Shown here piece after piece: positions 20,482 to 21,249 of a DNA stretch of 21,249 nt. Origin of the DNA: Alphaproteobacteria bacterium UBA7691 (GTDB lineage: Bacteria; Pseudomonadota; Alphaproteobacteria; Ferrovibrionales; Ferrovibrionaceae); contig DLGP01000029.1 in the NCBI GenBank assembly GCA_002482765.1, positions 2,395 to 23,643 on the forward strand, given 5' to 3'. The translations under genes were made by a program, and so were the position numbers. The first letter of the stretch is position 1. Every line of letters starts with the position of its first letter. The notes under the pieces are model-generated. The model did no database searches. It saw only the letters and a program-made list of their open reading frames with translations, and had not been told where the DNA came from.

Positions 20482-21249
20482 ATGAGCGAGTTGAAGGGCA
20501 AGGTGGCGCTGGTCACCGGATCATCGGCCGGCGTGGGCGCGGCAACCGTGCGCAAGCTGGCCGCCAAGGGCTGTGCGGTGGTGATCAATTTCTCCAAAAG
20601 CCGGGCGCCGGCCGAGGCGGTGGCGGCTGAATGCCAGGCTCTGGGCGGCGAGGCTTTGCTGGCGCAGGGCAACGTGGCCGAGGATGTCGATTGCCGCCGC
20701 ATCGTGGCCGAGACGCTGGCGCGTTTTGGCCGCATCGACTATCTGGTCAACAATGCCGGCACCACCAAGTTTGTTGCGCATCGTAATCTGGCCGGGCTGA
20801 CGGCCGAGGATTTCCAGGCCATCTATGCCGTGAACACCATCGGGCCGTTCCAGATGGTGCGCGCCGCCGAAGCCGCCTTGCGCGCGGCACATGGCGCCGT
20901 GGTGAATGTTTCTTCGGTGGCCGGCGTGTATGGCACCGGTTCTTCGATTGCCTATGTCGGCTCGAAAGCGGCGCTGAATGGCATGACGCTGAGCCTGGCG
21001 CGTGTGCTGGGGCCGGAAGTGCGCATCAACGCGGTCTGCCCCGGCTTTATCGAAGGCGACTGGCTGCGCGCCGGCATGGGCGACAAGGCTTATGAAACAG
21101 CCCGCGACATGTGGCGTGCCAATGCGCCGCTAGGCACCACCAACACGGCCGAGGATGTGGCCGACAATATCCTGATGCTGCTGCTTTATGCCACCAACGT
21201 GACCGGCGAAACCCTGCTGGTGGATAGCGGCATGCGGCTGGCGCAGCCG
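20482..21249 (+). CDS. SDR-family NAD(P)-dependent oxidoreductase (C-terminus at window edge)
   Basis: A classical short-chain dehydrogenase/reductase with 256 codons visible and no stop before base 21249; the family is ~250-260 aa, so it is nearly complete. Visible motifs: cofactor-binding TGSSAGVG (12-19), NNAG (90-93), Asn118, and the catalytic set Ser144/145 (VVNVSS), Tyr158 and Lys162 (YVGSK). INAVCPGFIEGDW is the usual post-catalytic loop, and GETLLVDSGMRL the C-terminal strand. A Rossmann beta2 end without an Asp (INFSKS) suggests preference for NADP(H), which is inference. GGAGG (20467-20471) lies 10 bases before the ATG. The substrate is unknown. The 35-base gap after the diguanylate cyclase would allow read-through. 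Confidence 0.92.
   Translation, partial: MSELKGKVALVTGSSAGVGAATVRKLAAKGCAVVINFSKSRAPAEAVAAECQALGGEALLAQGNVAEDVDCRRIVAETLARFGRIDYLVNNAGTTKFVAHRNLAGLTAEDFQAIYAVNTIGPFQMVRAAEAALRAAHGAVVNVSSVAGVYGTGSSIAYVGSKAALNGMTLSLARVLGPEVRINAVCPGFIEGDWLRAGMGDKAYETARDMWRANAPLGTTNTAEDVADNILMLLLYATNVTGETLLVDSGMRLAQP

Overview
The window is GC-rich, gene-dense chromosomal DNA whose gene content points to an alphaproteobacterium, probably of the Rhodospirillales type. The reasons are the gene set hisB-DUF2628-hisH-hisA-hisF, an hslVU pair in the same neighbourhood, alpha-type HslV/HslU sequences, and a type-3 XRE regulator of the kind common in that class. No RNA gene, insertion sequence, integrase or CRISPR array is visible. 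The exact genus cannot be named from the sequence alone.

Layout. (1) Bases 1-3647, minus strand: a histidine-biosynthesis operon read hisB, DUF2628 membrane protein, hisH, a GNAT acetyltransferase, hisA, hisF (hisF is cut by the left edge). The last four genes are joined by 4-bp ATGA stop/start overlaps, so the acetyltransferase is translationally embedded between hisH and hisA. (2) 3808-6263: a small coiled-coil protein convergent with a large methyl-accepting chemotaxis protein. (3) 6264-7245: a 458-bp intergenic stretch rich in palindromes, then an XRE regulator closed by a strong intrinsic terminator. (4) 7266-11694, plus strand: a periplasmic copper-handling operon. It opens with a CueR/MerR-type promoter with a 19-bp spacer and encodes a His/Cys-rich secreted protein, a His/Met-repeat secreted protein, an outer-membrane TolC-like lipoprotein, a Tat-exported two-domain multicopper oxidase, a His-rich cupredoxin and a CusF-like protein. 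(5) 11760-13124: a GNAT-like gene whose 3' end runs antisense into a tetR gene. (6) 13293-16171: an ABC-type substrate-binding protein and an acyl-CoA synthetase, divergent from tetR. An AT-rich palindrome between them overlaps the -35 box of the probable promoter. (7) 16168-17016, minus strand: an unrecognised protein with a PAS-like C-terminus. (8) 17275-19148: hslV-hslU, the ATP-dependent HslUV protease, with a hairpin leader. (9) 19241-20446: a PilJ-type sensor fused to a GGDEF diguanylate cyclase. (10) 20482-end: an SDR oxidoreductase, cut just before its expected C-terminus.

How the parts work together. The his genes supply the imidazole-ring and IGP-dehydratase steps. The copper operon looks like a self-contained periplasmic sequestration and oxidation system: Tat-exported cuprous oxidase, cupredoxin and CusF carriers, His/Met/Cys-rich sponges, and an outer-membrane channel. 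It has no inner-membrane pump and no copper sensor gene in view. The block between hisB and hslV is about 13.6 kb. In many alphaproteobacteria these two genes are close divergent neighbours, so this block is best read as an accessory insertion into a conserved neighbourhood (inference). The copper operon is the most interesting system here. Its parts belong to recognisable families, but its composition and promoter architecture deserve a second look.
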